Assembly: GCA_030686995.1 (NCBI GenBank)
Contig: CM060681.1
Location: 163,953,333 to 164,017,332, forward strand
Length of the DNA: 64,000 nucleotides
Direction of reading: 5' to 3'
DNA from: Artemisia argyi
Lineage: Eukaryota; Streptophyta; Magnoliopsida; Asterales; Asteraceae
Below, piece by piece: positions 1 to 11,086 of this stretch (positions are counted from its first letter, which is position 1; the number at the start of each line of letters is the position of its first letter). The notes beneath the pieces are model-generated. The model saw nothing but the letters and a program-made list of their open reading frames with translations. It ran no database searches and was not told where the DNA came from. A program made the position numbers and the translations under genes.

Positions 1-326
1 GTTATAGTTGTAAGTTAATATTGTGAAGATGTGCATAATTATATAATATGATCGACTACATTATTATTCACACTCCTCATATTGAGTTTAACTTAATAGA
101 TGATTTGATACAAAACGTTTTAAGATTTCAAAAGGAAAACATATTAACTTAAAGATCAACCAATGCTTTATTCATAAAACTAAGTTTTGAAAACAAACTC
201 AAAAGTACACATATATAATTAATCATATTGATTATATATTGTTTTCATAATAAACTCTAATTGAAGATTTTTCATAAAACGAAAAAGAGGGGAAAACCAT
301 TCAACCCCCCCTTCTAGTTTTCCACA
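1..326 (+). repeat. Element A 5' LTR (3' portion only)
   Basis: This stretch repeats at 6961-7285 almost base for base. It ends in a C-run, TTCTAGTTTTCCACA, and is followed directly by the primer-binding site, which fixes the LTR end at 326. Confidence 0.95.
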
Positions 327-328
327 AT

Positions 329-341
329 TGGTACCAGAGCC
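329..341 (+). other. Primer-binding site of element A
   Basis: TGGTACCAGAGCC starts 2 nt after the LTR. It matches the plant initiator-Met tRNA 3' end (usual element form TGGTATCAGAGC) with one change. An identical site follows the LTR of element C. Confidence 0.85.
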
Positions 342-613
342 ATGTCGCTCAAATTTTCAAAACAAATGGTTTTAAAAATTGAGTACGATCCATGTATCAA
401 ATTACTCATTAAGGAGGGTTAAATATGAAAAGTGTTTTTGTTGATTAACTTGTATTAGTTTTGATACTATATACACTAATTATACTAGCTCGAGATAAGA
501 TTATGTTTAAAACAAGTGTTATATGTTCAGTATCAAAATTAGAAAGTTACACACCTTTCCGAAAGGTCAGAAAACAATTTTTTACAAAAAAAATGAAATT
601 TTGAGTACCAGAT

Positions 614-687
614 GGGCGGCCCCCTTAATTGTCTGGGCGGCCACCTTAAATACTGGGCGGTCCCCTTAATTATTTAAGGGGTCCGCC
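614..687 (+). promoter_or_regulatory. Leader copy of the A-family GGCGG/CCCCTTAATT half-site module
   Basis: Half-sites of the form GGGCGGYCCCCTTAATT lie at 614-630, 635-650 and 655-671, and an inverted one at 674-687. The order is three forward, one reverse. The same motif recurs before the internal ORF and in the LTR. It begins about 290 bp after the LTR. Function is unknown; a protein-binding site or DNA/RNA hairpin is inferred. Confidence 0.7.
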
Positions 688-3600
688 TGTCTGTTCGACA
701 GTTTTTCGAAAACTTTGAAAAATCATATAAAATTAACCGTAACTCCGTAGAAGTCGTGCCACCCGGCGTTTTAAAGGTAATTGAGTCTACTTTCATTTAA
801 AAATGCTTAAAAGTAACCATCACAAACTTAAATAACTAAGAAAGTCAAAATACTATACGGTGGTCAAAAATTTGTGTTTCGTTTTAACGTAAAACTTTTG
901 TTTTACCTTTTCCTTCGAGTCGGGCATTCCTAGTTGATATACTTTTGAAAAATTAAGTATTTATGTTTTCAAAATATTGATCTTAATTAAATTATAGAAT
1001 GGGGAGGAAACTATTTTATTTTCAAATAAATTCAAGCTAAGTAAACATTGGTGTATATAATACACAAAACGACGACAAGTGTTTTATGTGTAATGTGAAC
1101 TTCTTTGTGATTTTATTTTCTTAATTGAATATATTAAATGATTGTTGCTATTAGAAGTTTAGCTATGTGTATATCTATGCATATGTGCCCTATTAGTTTA
1201 TACCTAGTTTTCCGATTTATACTTAACTAGATCTTATGCTAGATTTCTTGCGTTAGGATTGTTATAATATGCTTACATTGCATATAGGTGTAGATGGTTA
1301 ATGTTACTCAAACATCTTGTAAATGAGTTCAATCTAGTCACCTAAACATTTCAAACAATTTAATCTATTCTTCACAACACAGTTAAATATTTTCTACAAA
1401 TTAGCTTGTTTTACCTTAAGATGTTTAATAAGAGAAATTGAATCATTATAAAACATTAATAGTTATATAAAAGAAAAAGTATTTTCAAAATCTAAGTGTG
1501 TTCATAATAAATAAAAATGAAGAGTCTTTCACAAAAACAAAACATATAACAATCATGAAATAATAAGTCAACTTTCAATCATTCACTAATAAATAATCTT
1601 AGGATTAATGGAACACACTATCAAAATGTTTATTTATTTCAAATGAGTGTCCGTGAGGGTCAAGAAAGATCTTGATATTATATCAATTCGTTATTCAAAT
1701 TATAGTTGATATATTTATCAAATCTAATTGACACATTTTTTAGTGTGGACAAGAAATTGGATTGCTATTTGTTTAGCTTCAAGATTATATCAAATTAAAA
1801 CAAAAGATATAGTCTTGAATCTACATACTCAATCACACTAGATTGATATGAAAATAGTTACATCCTTTGTAGATGAAAAGAGTATGCATTGGATCATAAC
1901 TCACACTTGTGTTGATAATGTCATATTGAATCTACTTGTCCAATAATTGTGTTCCAAACATTAGAATAACATTTTAAACACATTCATAAAATATACAATA
2001 AAGTAGGATTGACGACTTGGATGTTTCGTCCGAAATATTCAAGCAATTTACATTGCAATGCAATGGATAAATGTGTCATATCCGAAAAACCAAACATGAG
2101 CAAACTAACAACATATGTAAACTTTGCTCACACTACTTAAAATTATCACTTCAAGATAAAATACATATTTAAGAATAATACACACTATATATTCTATGTA
2201 TTTCATTTTCTTTGTAGCATGAATGGTTGTGTTACAAGATAATGCACTACATTTTTTTTAAATAATACAAGTTATTAGAATTGAAAAATAACTTGTCACA
2301 ATCCATAAACAAGTAAATTTTTTTTTTTTTTCAAATGCTTGTTAAAGTATGATATACAACATTGGCAAAAATCATAAAAAATAATACTTGTTTAAAAATA
2401 TATTAATGTCTAGTTTTGATATCAGTTGAGAATCACAAACTCATTTAAGATAAATAATCTTAATGAGATTCATTTCACAAGAGATGCTAAGGTGGACTCT
2501 TAAATCTAGCACAGTTATTAAATCAAGTAATATGTCATCAAAACCAAACAACCGGTAAATCATGAAGAAAGGATTAAAAAAAAATTTGTTTACTCTTATC
2601 TAAACATTCAACACGTCTCTATTAGGATCGTGAATAAAATATATCATCTAGATTTACCTTCATAAAAACATGATGTTTGAGTCACTTTAAGCCAAGTATT
2701 AGTGAATCAAGCAAACTTCATATTTGGTAATCTTCGATAGGTAAATTTAGGAACTCGATTTCTTCTAAAAAGAGAATGACTACTGGAGAATCTATTGACT
2801 AGAAATTCAATTTAACCTAACGGTTGAATTGCTTCTATGTGAGAAGTTGGGTGTGTGTAACCCGTAAAAATGGTCGTGTTTAGCCTGAATTGAGCACCAC
2901 TAGTAATAGTCTCATACTCATTCTCCAACTTGATTAAATTGCTCTTCCTATATATACCTAACGCTACTTTACTTTTATGAACTTTGCTTCTCATTAGATT
3001 CTTTCATTCCTAGATTTATGGCATTAAGTTAGATAAGTGTGCGAAAACAAAGGAACTATAGATGTTAAGTTATACCCTATTCAACACTCTCGCATCTAAC
3101 ATATAAATTATCGTCTTCATTTCCTTTAGGATCATAGGATATGTAGAAACGATAGCATGAGATAATAATAGGCTTAACCAACCCTCTTGAGCATGAGATC
3201 TTTAATAAACATTTTTTTTTAAATATTTGATTCATGATATTTGTTGTCAAAAATCTAATATCTCTAAAAAATATGCAAAAACCTCACATTTTGAAAAATA
3301 GTTTTTCAAATAACTATCCCACTTTTAAATAACATGTTTTCATTATCAATATCTACAATTTTGTTTTGATCAAAACTAAAGATTGGGAAAATATTCTTTA
3401 CCATTTATTCACACATATTGAAGTAAAAACCCAATCTATTTTATTCAAATAACTCTCACATCTAAGTGAAAACTTACTTTCAAACATTGTTAAATAATGC
3501 TAAAAACATCTCTTTTAAAATCATGCATGGTGATCTCATATTTGTCATCTATATTTACATAAATGACACTTATAAGTGAACTAAATCAAATCAAGAGGAC

Positions 3601-3960
3601 CATGGTTTGTTCATTAAGACTTTGTTTGTAACAAGTCTAGAAATCCATGCTATCATAACTACCCACTTATTGCACATTGATACACATTAGGATTAATTCT
3701 CCTAGTTATGTAGTTATGAAATACTTGATGTTGCTTAGTGTTTCCTAGCACTTATATTTTACTTGCTTGATGAGTATGTTTGCATGCTAGATGAAATTTC
3801 TTGTTCACTTAATCCCTTTGATTAACATGCTTTGGCTACATAATTACCTACAGAATTAGTATATGCTTAATTGCCTCAAAGAGTTGGACTTGTTTGAAAC
3901 CAAAAACACAACCTTTCTGCAATTCACTACCAAAAACCCTTTTCTGGCAATCTGGGAATC
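688..3960 (+). other. Noncoding internal region of element A
   Basis: About 3.3 kb of AT-rich DNA with no credible ORF. It is matched along its length, with scattered differences, by element C at about 27930-31205, so it is a conserved part of the element and not random flank. A 60-codon minus-strand ORF at 2812-2994 also occurs in C (30062-30244), but no family is recognisable. Confidence 0.7.
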
Positions 3961-3967
3961 ACCAGAT

Positions 3968-4020
3968 GGGCGGCCCCCTTAATTATTAAGGGGACCGGCC
4001 TCCAATTAAGGGGACCAGCC
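3968..4020 (+). promoter_or_regulatory. Pre-ORF copy of the A-family half-site module
   Basis: A forward half-site at 3968-3985 runs straight into an inverted one at 3986-4000, and a second inverted one follows at 4004-4020. An outer CAGATGG/CCATCTG pair encloses the group. A TATA-like CATTATAAAC at 4155-4164 and an ATG at 4199 follow. The spacing suggests a promoter for the internal ORF. Confidence 0.65.
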
Positions 4021-4198
4021 ATCTGATGGTCGAAGGTGTTGTTTCCTTTTTTTACTTTTTAGCCCATTTCATCCTACACTTCCCAAAATTCATAAACCTA
4101 TTTTATCCTAAACCCTCTATCAAAATCTATACATCCTTAATCCCACCAATCCTACATTATAAACACTCTCATTCCTCTCAATCTATTCTCATCTCTTC

Positions 4199-4922
4199 AT
4201 GACCTCTCCCATTAAACCAAAACCACCAAACCGTTTGGAGAAGTAAGCCTAACTTCCACTAAAAGCCTGTCAAACCAAATGATGTTGTCAAACATCCAAC
4301 ACCAAATTCCTCCTATGTCTTCAACATTACATATCAAAAACCTTTACTCACCCATATCCTTCTACATTACACTCAAACCTCATAATCTTTTCACAACTCA
4401 AGTGATGTTGTTCATAATCAACCAACACCTAAACCTCACTCTCACACAAATGATCCATTTAACAACATATCATCCATTCGTGCTTCCACTAATGCTCGTT
4501 CTTATGATGAGCATGCACAATCCCAAAACAATAATCCCAACCTCATTACCAACACTTTACGTGATGCTCATTCAACAAAAACACCATCCACTCATGAAGC
4601 ATCTCTTCCACCCATATCATGTTTTCATGATTACCCAAGCTCAAACATGTCTACACCACCAAGAGTATCACCACCACATCCTACAACTTCACATGCCATT
4701 TATATGTTGCATGTTCAAACCCTCACCCAAGACTATTAGCATGCTCCACCACCATCACCTTCCTCCGAACACTTGAAGTTTGTTGAGGCGCTAAAAGAAG
4801 CCCATGAGCTTAGTGCTCTTTTAGCCTTACATCTTGCTCAACGCAATTTGGATCCACCTTCATCTAGATCACCCTCATCACCACACAACTTAAATCAACT
4901 TGAGAAGCATGTCAACAATTGA
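4199..4922 (+). pseudogene. Degenerate internal ORF of element A (unknown protein)
   Basis: An ATG at 4199 lies about 35 bp after a TATA-like box. That frame closes soon, but the frame open from 4386 reads as a normal-looking protein to a stop at 4920-4922, with one internal TAG at 4737. The readable part is rich in Ser, Pro, Thr and His and ends in a short helical stretch with the core EALKEAHELSALLAL. A 165-codon ORF in another frame (4279-4776) has abnormal His/Leu/Met composition and was not chosen. No domain was recognised. It is the only protein remnant between the LTRs and may be a relic of an accessory ORF. Element C is truncated about 100 bp into the matching region. Confidence 0.4.
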
Positions 4923-5458
4923 CCTTGTTGCATCTTTCTCCTAAAAACCATTGCATTCAATGAACACTTCACTTGGATTGAATATCTTCTCACTAGATCA
5001 TATCCAATACCCTCACTTGAACAACATCCAAAACCTTAATCAACCTCTTCCGCTACAAACTCTCCACCACCAAACTCTCCAACATTCAAGACCCAAACAT
5101 ATACCTCCATTAATCCAACAACCTTACCCTACTCAACCATCTTCATTCCAAACACTCAATCATCAACCATCTAAGCATACTACATGCTTATGATTTTCAC
5201 TTTCAAATACGAATCAACCAACCTTTTGTTACAAGCAAGTCCAATGGCTCTCTTTGGCAAATTAGGATCTTTTAACATAATCACTTTGAATTAATTGTTA
5301 TGTATCCTTAATATTTGTTTGCTATGCTTGTTATTTGCTATGCTTGTTATGTATCCTTAATATTTGTTTGCTATGCTTGTTATTCTTCTATATATGCTTG
5401 TGCTTCTAATATTTTTCTTGCGAGCATTCCATTTCTCGATCCCTTGGTGCCATCGAAT

Positions 5459-5645
5459 GAGGGGGAGCACACATCAAGGGGGAGCTTTCATCCCCGTCTA
5501 ACTTCATTTATGAAGCTAGACGGCATAACCTTTTTGATTCTGCAAAAAGGGGGAGAAGTGAATATAAACTCACTAAGTACTTGTCTAAAAATTAATTTTT
5601 AGACTTAATGAGTTTAGGTTTTGTAATCATCAAAAAGGGGGAGAT
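5459..5645 (+). other. Polypurine tract of element A with upstream PPT-like copies
   Basis: The tract AAAAAGGGGGAGAT ends at 5645, directly before the LTR start TGTTGATAT. Similar purine tracts with AGGGGGAG cores lie near 5460, 5481 and 5549. Repeated PPT-like tracts are a reported Sirevirus trait (from memory). Confidence 0.8.
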
Positions 5646-6043
5646 TGTTGATATAAATAATGTCTAAAAACATTATTAACATATATCGATATCTCTATGT
5701 TTTGATAATCACAAAACGTAAACTCATTGAACTACAAATTATGACGTAAACAAGTATTTAGTCGTAAATATTTGCTTTAGCATCCATATCACTTAAGGTA
5801 TGAATAAACAAAGTGTCTAATGCATTTTATGATCAAAGGAATTTTTATTTTTACAAACCTTATATTTTATTAAAATGGGACAAACATTTCTAAACTTAGA
5901 CAAAACATTTTTGTATTTATAAGAAATGTTTTATTCAAAATAAACATTTTGAATTCAAATTTCTACCCAAAAAATGGCCACATTCTTCAGGAAAAACCTC
6001 CCCCACAAAAAGACAAAAAATCTGAAGAAAAATTTTTTTTCTT

Positions 6044-6118
6044 AGGCGGCCCCCTTAATTATACTAGGCAGTCCCCTTAATAATTAAGGGGACCGGCACA
6101 CAATTAAGGGGACCGGCC
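6044..6118 (+). promoter_or_regulatory. LTR promoter of element A: half-site module plus TATA box
   Basis: Two forward half-sites (6044-6060, 6065-6081) are followed by two inverted ones (6082-6097, 6102-6118), each of the type GGCGGYCCCCTTAATT or its complement. CTATAAATACC at about 6153 is the likely TATA box, 35 bp downstream. Element C has the same arrangement at 26335-26409. Confidence 0.75.
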
Positions 6119-6420
6119 ACGCTCCCTGTCAGATTTTGTCAGAAATTTTTCCCTATAAATACCACCTCAAACCTGGAATTTTTCTCACCTCTTTGCACAA
6201 ATATTTTCAGATCCAATTCTCTCTAAACATCCTTCTAAAACCCTTTGATCATAAGATTATTAATCTTTGTTTCAAGTGATCCAATCTCTCATATCTCAAA
6301 GTGCAAGAGAAGAATCCTCCCCATCATAAAGCCAAAGATGTAGTTAGTGCTTATGTAAAGTTGTGAGCTTTGTATATGTAATAAGTAGATCAAGATGATC
6401 TTACTTAGTAGTGAGTTTAT

Positions 6421-6645
6421 GAGTGAGTAAGAAGTAGTGTGAAGAAGTAGTAGTGTGGAGAAGTTATGTAGGTGTGAAGTAATAGATGTGTGAGTATGTA
6501 GTGGAGTATAGAAGAAGTTGTGAAGTAGTGAAGAAGTCGTGAAGTTGTGAAGCCATGAAGAAGTCGTGAAGCCGTGAAGAAATAGGTGTGTTGTGAAGGT
6601 GTGATAAGTTGTGTAGTAGTAGTGTTGTGAAGAAGGTGTGTTGTG
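6421..6645 (+). repeat. GTGAAG-type minisatellite in the element A LTR
   Basis: Imperfect tandem repeats built on GTGAAGAAGT and GTGAAGTC fill this part of the transcribed LTR. Element C has the same array at about 26703-26880 with a different number of units. Confidence 0.8.
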
Positions 6646-6671
6646 GTGTGAGATTGGTTCTAGCTACTATT

Positions 6672-6855
6672 AGAACTCGACATTTAGCTTAGTGTCGTTA
6701 AATGGTGTAAGCAAAAGTTGTGTAAGGTTTTCTCCGCCAAAAGGGAGCTTGTTGTGTAGTGAAAAAAACTCTCGAGTGTGGTACTCGGGGAGTGGAGTAG
6801 GGCAAGGAAGGTGTCCTTGTAGCCGAACCACTATAAATCATCGTGTTCGGTTTGC
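6672..6855 (+). other. Hairpin-rich R-U5 block (A family)
   Basis: Perfect short inverted pairs include CGACA/TGTCG (6678-6697), CAAGGA/TCCTTG (6803-6819) and CCGAAC/GTTCGG (6823-6850). The block is clearly related to one in the solo LTR at 10551-10736, although the U3 regions of the two LTR types are unrelated. A conserved RNA fold is inferred. Confidence 0.55.
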
Positions 6856-7285
6856 ATCTTCTTTATCTTATCTCTTTACATTTACTCTTGCATTTATCGC
6901 TTTATATCTATGTTTGCATATATGTGTTAGGTGTTGCTTATTGTCATGATGATTGATTGTGTTATAGTTGTAAGTTAATATTGTGAAGATGTGCATAATT
7001 ATATAATATGATCTACTACATTATTATTCACACTCCTCATATTGAGTTTAACTTAATAGATGATTTGATACAAAACGTTTTAAGATTTCAAAAGGAAAAC
7101 ATATTAACTTAAAGATCAACCAATGCTTTATTCATAAAACTAAGTTTTGAAAACAAACTCAAAAGTACACATATATAATTAATCATATTGATTATATATT
7201 GTTTTCATAATAAACTCTAATTGAAGATTTTTCATAAAACGAAAAAGAGGGGAAAACCATACAACCCCCCTTCTAGTTTTCCACA

Positions 7286-7640
7286 CTGCTTAATAAAAAG
7301 GTTAAAGGCATTAGGTGTGACAATGGGACAGAATTCAAAAATGTTGTTTTCATAGAATTCTGTAAGTCTAAGGGGATTAGAAGGGACTATAGTACACCAA
7401 GGACCCCACAAAAAAATGGGGTTGCTGAAAGGAAAAATAGAACCCTAATTGAGGCAGCAAGATCTATGCTTGTAGACTCCAAACTACCCACTATGTTTTG
7501 GACTGAAGCAGTAAGTACTGCTTGTTATGTCCTGAACAGGGTATCCATCACTAGACATCATGTCAAGACACCTTATGAACTTCTCACTGAGAAAGTTCCA
7601 GACATTCATTACCTTAAGCCTTTTGGTTACTGCTGATACA
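7286..7640 (+). pseudogene. Integrase catalytic-core fragment of element B
   Basis: The frame from about 7288 reads the second half of a copia integrase core. It shows the second catalytic Asp in CDNGTEFKN (near 7330) and the catalytic Glu region GVAERKNRTLIEAARSM (near 7420), then a conserved Trp-Thr-Glu-Ala stretch. The N-terminal HHCC zinc domain and first Asp are absent because element A is inserted here. A small deletion near 7630 shifts the frame and breaks the link to the next segment. The enzyme would insert element cDNA into host DNA; this copy cannot work. Confidence 0.9.
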
Positions 7641-9664
7641 CTGGGTAAGTTTGATGGGAAAGCTGATGAGGGATACATTGTGGGTTATTCAGCTCACAGC
7701 AAGGCCTATAGGGTTTATAATCTGAATGCCAAAAGGATAGAGGATACCCTTAACCTAAGGTTTCTTGAAGATCAGCCTAATACTCAGGGACAAGGCCATT
7801 CTTGGTATTTTGACCTAGATTATTTGACCGATTATTTGGGTTATACTAGAAATGCTTCTAATCCTAATGCAGGTACCAAAGATCCAAATTCTAACCCTGC
7901 AGGTTCCATGGATGATGACTCAGAATGTGACTCTGAGCCAAATGAACATACCATTGTTGTACCATCTTTTCCACCTAACAATTTTGTAGGTAATCATTCT
8001 GCTGCTGAACATGATGATGAGTCACATTATGCAGAGGATCTTGCAAGACTTAAGAAGCAAGAACATGCTGCTACAAAGGAAGCTCAGAAACTCAATGAAA
8101 AGGTTACACAAGAGACTGAAGCTATCCTACATCAATCAGCCCAAGCAGTCAGTGGAAACAAGGATGCTGCTGACAATTCTACTGAAGGCACACCTATTCC
8201 CGCTGATCAGTCCAAAGATGCTGATACTAATGATGCAAACTTTCCCATTTCCACTGAAGCATCTACAGACTTGGAGAAGCCTTTTACAAGATTTCCAAGT
8301 CCTTCTGATCTTGGAAATTATAAGCCCAAGCCTAGCCTGTTTCACTCAGCTTCTTATGATACTGAGTTTGGGCCTACAGTCAACAACCTTGATGCCACAA
8401 TTGATGTTAACCCTACAGCAACAAAACGGATTCATAATGCTCATCCCTTATCAGAGATTATTGGAGATCCTAAAGTACCTGTTAGAACAAGAAGCACTGT
8501 AAAGAATACTAAATATGGTGAAGTTGCTTTCATTTCTTATGTCTATAATCAAAAGAGGGACAATCACACAGACTTCAAACATTGTCTGTTTGCATCCTTT
8601 CTTTCTCAGATTGAGCCAACTAGTGTTCCTCAAGTACTGGCTGATTCAAGTTGGCTTGAAGCAATGCAAGAAGAGATGCTGCAATTTAAGAATCAGCAGG
8701 TTTGGATATGGGTTCCTCTCCCTGATGGTAAATATGCCATTGGGACAAAATGGATTTTGAAGAATAAAAGAGATGCAAGGGGAATTGTGGTAAAGAACAA
8801 AGCTAGATTAGTGGCTCAAGGGTTTAGACACGAGGAAGGCATTGACTATGATGAAGTCTTTGCACCAGTGGCCAGAGTTGAAGCAATTAGGATATTTTTG
8901 GCCTATGCCTCTTATATGGGCTTTATGGTTTATCAGATGGATGTTAAAGGTGCTTTCTTATATGGTGAGATTGAAGAGGAGGTTTATGTGACTCAACCCA
9001 AGGGATTTGAAGATCCTGATCATCCTGACTATGTGTACAAGGTTGTCAAAGCTCTCTATGGACTTCATCAAGCTCCCAGAGCTTGGTATGCTAGACTTTC
9101 CACATTTCTGCTGAAGCATGGCTACAGAAGAGGTGCCATTGACAAGACTCTATTCCTCAAGACAGATTTCTAGGGATATTATTCTTGTGCAGGTGTATGT
9201 GGATGATACTATCTTTGGTTCCACCAAAGAAGCATGGTGTAGAGAGTTTGAGGATCTTATGAAGGGAGAATTTCAAATGAGTGCCATGGGAGAACTCACT
9301 TTCTTTTTGGGTTTACAGGTTCAGCAGAAACTTGATGGTATTTTCATACATCAGGAGAAGTATGTAAAGGATATGTTGTCAAAGTTTGATATGGAGAATG
9401 TCAGGACTGCCACTACTCCCTATGAGGCTCCCAAACCAAAGAACAATATTGATCCTGATCTCCCTGTGAATGTTCATTTATACAGGTCAATGATTGGTTC
9501 ATTGATGTATTTGACTGCCTCTAGACCTGATATTACATTTGCTGTGAGTGCATGTTCAAGGCACCAAGTCACTCCACTTACCTCTCACTTGAATGCTATC
9601 AAAAAGATTTTTAAGTACCTAAAAGGCCAACCCAAATTAGGTCTTTGGTATCCCAAAGAGTCTC
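7641..9664 (+). pseudogene. Integrase C-terminal linker and reverse transcriptase of element B
   Basis: One frame is open from about 7560 to a stop at 9171-9173 and a second carries on from about 9165 to the solo-LTR insertion. The first third is the Ser/Pro/Glu-rich linker typical of the region between integrase and RT. RT begins near 8630 (motif [10 protein letters not shown]). Palm motifs follow: [13 protein letters not shown] near 8936 and [13 protein letters not shown] near 9050. After the frameshift come the catalytic YVDD at 9196-9207 and [11 protein letters not shown] near 9500. The frame slip just before YVDD disables the enzyme. The last codons before the insertion are LWYPKES, which resume as RNase H at 11092. 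Confidence 0.92.
9660..9664 (+). repeat. Target-site duplication (left) of the solo LTR
   Basis: GTCTC here is repeated at 11087-11091, directly flanking the solo LTR. A 5-bp duplication is normal for copia integration. Confidence 0.95.
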
Positions 9665-10079
9665 TGTTAATACAAATATCGCCTAAAAACGCTATTTATA
9701 TTTTACGATCTTTGCTAAGTTTTGTTAATGACAAAGTATGAAGTTTAGCTATAAGTAAATCATCACTTTAAAGTGTTTAAGTCTTGTTTAACCAAGGTTT
9801 GAATTTCCTTTTAAACAAAACATTGTTTCTATTTCTTAAACTAGAAAATGTCTTGTCACATCACATTTATTTCTTAATATAGTAAGGTCACATCACATTT
9901 AGGGCAAGCTTTGTCAATATACATTTATGGTAAGTAATGTGTTTGACTCACTTAGATGTTGCTTGCAAGTTTAGTGTTTGACTTGATATTATGTGATGTG
10001 ACATTGTTTGGTTTGCAACAGTAATGAGATGTGACTTTGTTTGGTTTGCAAGATTTATTGCTAAACCAACTGCAGCCCT

Positions 10080-10138
10080 GGCGGTACCCTGAGGATACAC
10101 GGGCGGAACCCTTCTGAGGGGTCCGCCATATCCGCCAG
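10080..10138 (+). promoter_or_regulatory. Half-site module and TATA box of the solo LTR
   Basis: Two forward half-sites (GGCGGTACCCTGAGG at 10080, GGCGGAACCC at 10102) are followed by an inverted one (10114-10127) and a short inverted TCCGCCAG (10131-10138). TATAAATA lies at 10157-10164. The half-site differs from that of A, but the order and position match it. Confidence 0.75.
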
Positions 10139-10425
10139 ACCTGCAGAATGGTTTGCTATAAATACCAAACCATTTGTTAGTTTTGAGTCACCCCTTTAGG
10201 ACATATTTTCACATACTCTCTCAACTAACTCAGTAACATTTGACTTGTGTGATTCTCTTATGTAGCAAGGGACACAAGATCATTCAAGAAGTTACAAGCT
10301 TCAACTCTAAAGTTGCAAGTCTTGGTAGCTTGGTCATGTATAAGCTTTGGTAGTTTATACTTCATTTGTGTCATGTATGTAGAAGTAAGTGGTTAGTATT
10401 TTAGGCCTCAAAATACGTAGTGTGT

Positions 10426-10594
10426 CGGGAGTTGTTGTACCCTTGTAAAAGAACTAACGGGAGTGGTTGTACCCTTGGTAAAGAACTCGACATCTAGCTT
10501 AGTGTCGGTAAAAGTGTGAGCGACGATGGGAGTGGTTGTACCCGTGTAAAAGAACTCGACATCTAGCTTAGTGTCGGTAAAAGTGTAAGCGACG
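10426..10594 (+). repeat. Tandem duplication inside the solo LTR
   Basis: Units beginning GGGAGTGGTTGTACCC repeat near 10426, 10457 and 10527; the last two also carry the CGACA..TGTCG hairpin and end in GCGACG. Element E has fewer units, which explains part of its shorter LTR. Confidence 0.8.
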
Positions 10595-10736
10595 TTGTAA
10601 AGGTTTTCTCCGCCGGTGAAAGGAGTTTGTTGATTAGTGCTTATAACTCTCGAGTTGGAAACTCGGGGCGTGGATGTAGGGCAAGGAAAAAGAGTCCTTG
10701 TAGCCGAACCACGATAAACAATCGTGTTGTGGTTTG
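10551..10736 (+). other. Hairpin-rich R-U5 block (solo-LTR family)
   Basis: Inverted pairs are CGACA/TGTCG (10557-10576), CAAGGA/TCCTTG (10682-10700), AACCAC/GTGGTT (10707-10734) and a nested CACGAT/ATCGTG (10710-10726). The block aligns with 6672-6855 in element A. The last stem uses different bases in the two families while staying paired. Confidence 0.55.
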
Positions 10737-11086
10737 ATCATTTCTTTCTTTATATTTACTTATTACATGTTGTTATTTAGTTAGAATTGCTAGTTGTATA
10801 TAAAGCTTTTTAAAGAACTAAACTAGTAAAGACGTGTTTGTATCTTCAAACAAAAGTAAAAACTTTCCAAATAACTAAACAAGCAAAGTTAAGATTATCA
10901 CAAGCAAAGCTTTTCAATGTATGAAACTAGTAAAGTTAGAATTGATATTTACATAAAAAGCTTTTCAAAGAATCAAACATATAACGTTGTGTTTATATCT
11001 TTAAGCAAACGTAAAAGATATAAAAGTTAAAAAGAATCTAAAAAGCGGTAAACTATTCAACCCCCCCCCCCCTTCTAGTTTTCCAC

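Larger units (their letters stand above)
1..7285 (+). mobile_element. Element A: non-autonomous LTR retrotransposon (LARD-like, Sirevirus-type)
   Basis: Direct terminal repeats flank about 5.3 kb of internal DNA. The left LTR is cut by the window start (1-326 remain) and the right LTR is complete at 5646-7285. A primer-binding site follows the left LTR and a polypurine tract precedes the right one. No gag, protease, integrase or RT can be read inside; the only coding-like remnant is near 4.2-4.9 kb. The element would depend on proteins supplied in trans. The two LTRs differ by 2 substitutions and 1 indel over the 326 bp that can be compared, so insertion was recent. It interrupts the integrase domain of element B; the 5 bp after it are CTGCT, and the matching left target duplication lies outside the window. 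Confidence 0.9.
5646..7285 (+). repeat. Element A 3' LTR
   Basis: The LTR is 1640 bp, begins TGTTGATAT and ends TTTCCACA. It follows a polypurine tract and its end matches 1-326. In order it holds the four-half-site module (6044-6118), a TATA box (TATAAATA near 6154), a purine-rich minisatellite and a hairpin-rich R-U5 block. Transcription should start shortly after the TATA box. Confidence 0.95.
9665..11086 (+). mobile_element. Solo LTR (same family as element E)
   Basis: The 1422-bp unit starts TGTTAATAC and ends TTTCCACA, with the GTCTC duplication on both sides. No primer-binding site or internal region is attached, so it is a solo LTR left by recombination between the two LTRs of a former element. 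It splits the RT/RNase H region of element B; removing it restores a continuous reading frame. Element E on the minus strand (49761-50856) has the same LTR in a shorter form. Inside are a half-site module, a TATA box, a tandem duplication and the R-U5 hairpin block. Confidence 0.95.

Noticed and set aside
4279..4776. 165-codon ORF in element A as a real protein
   Set aside because: Composition is dominated by His, Leu, Met and Ile with no fold pattern; another frame of the same DNA reads as a more normal protein.
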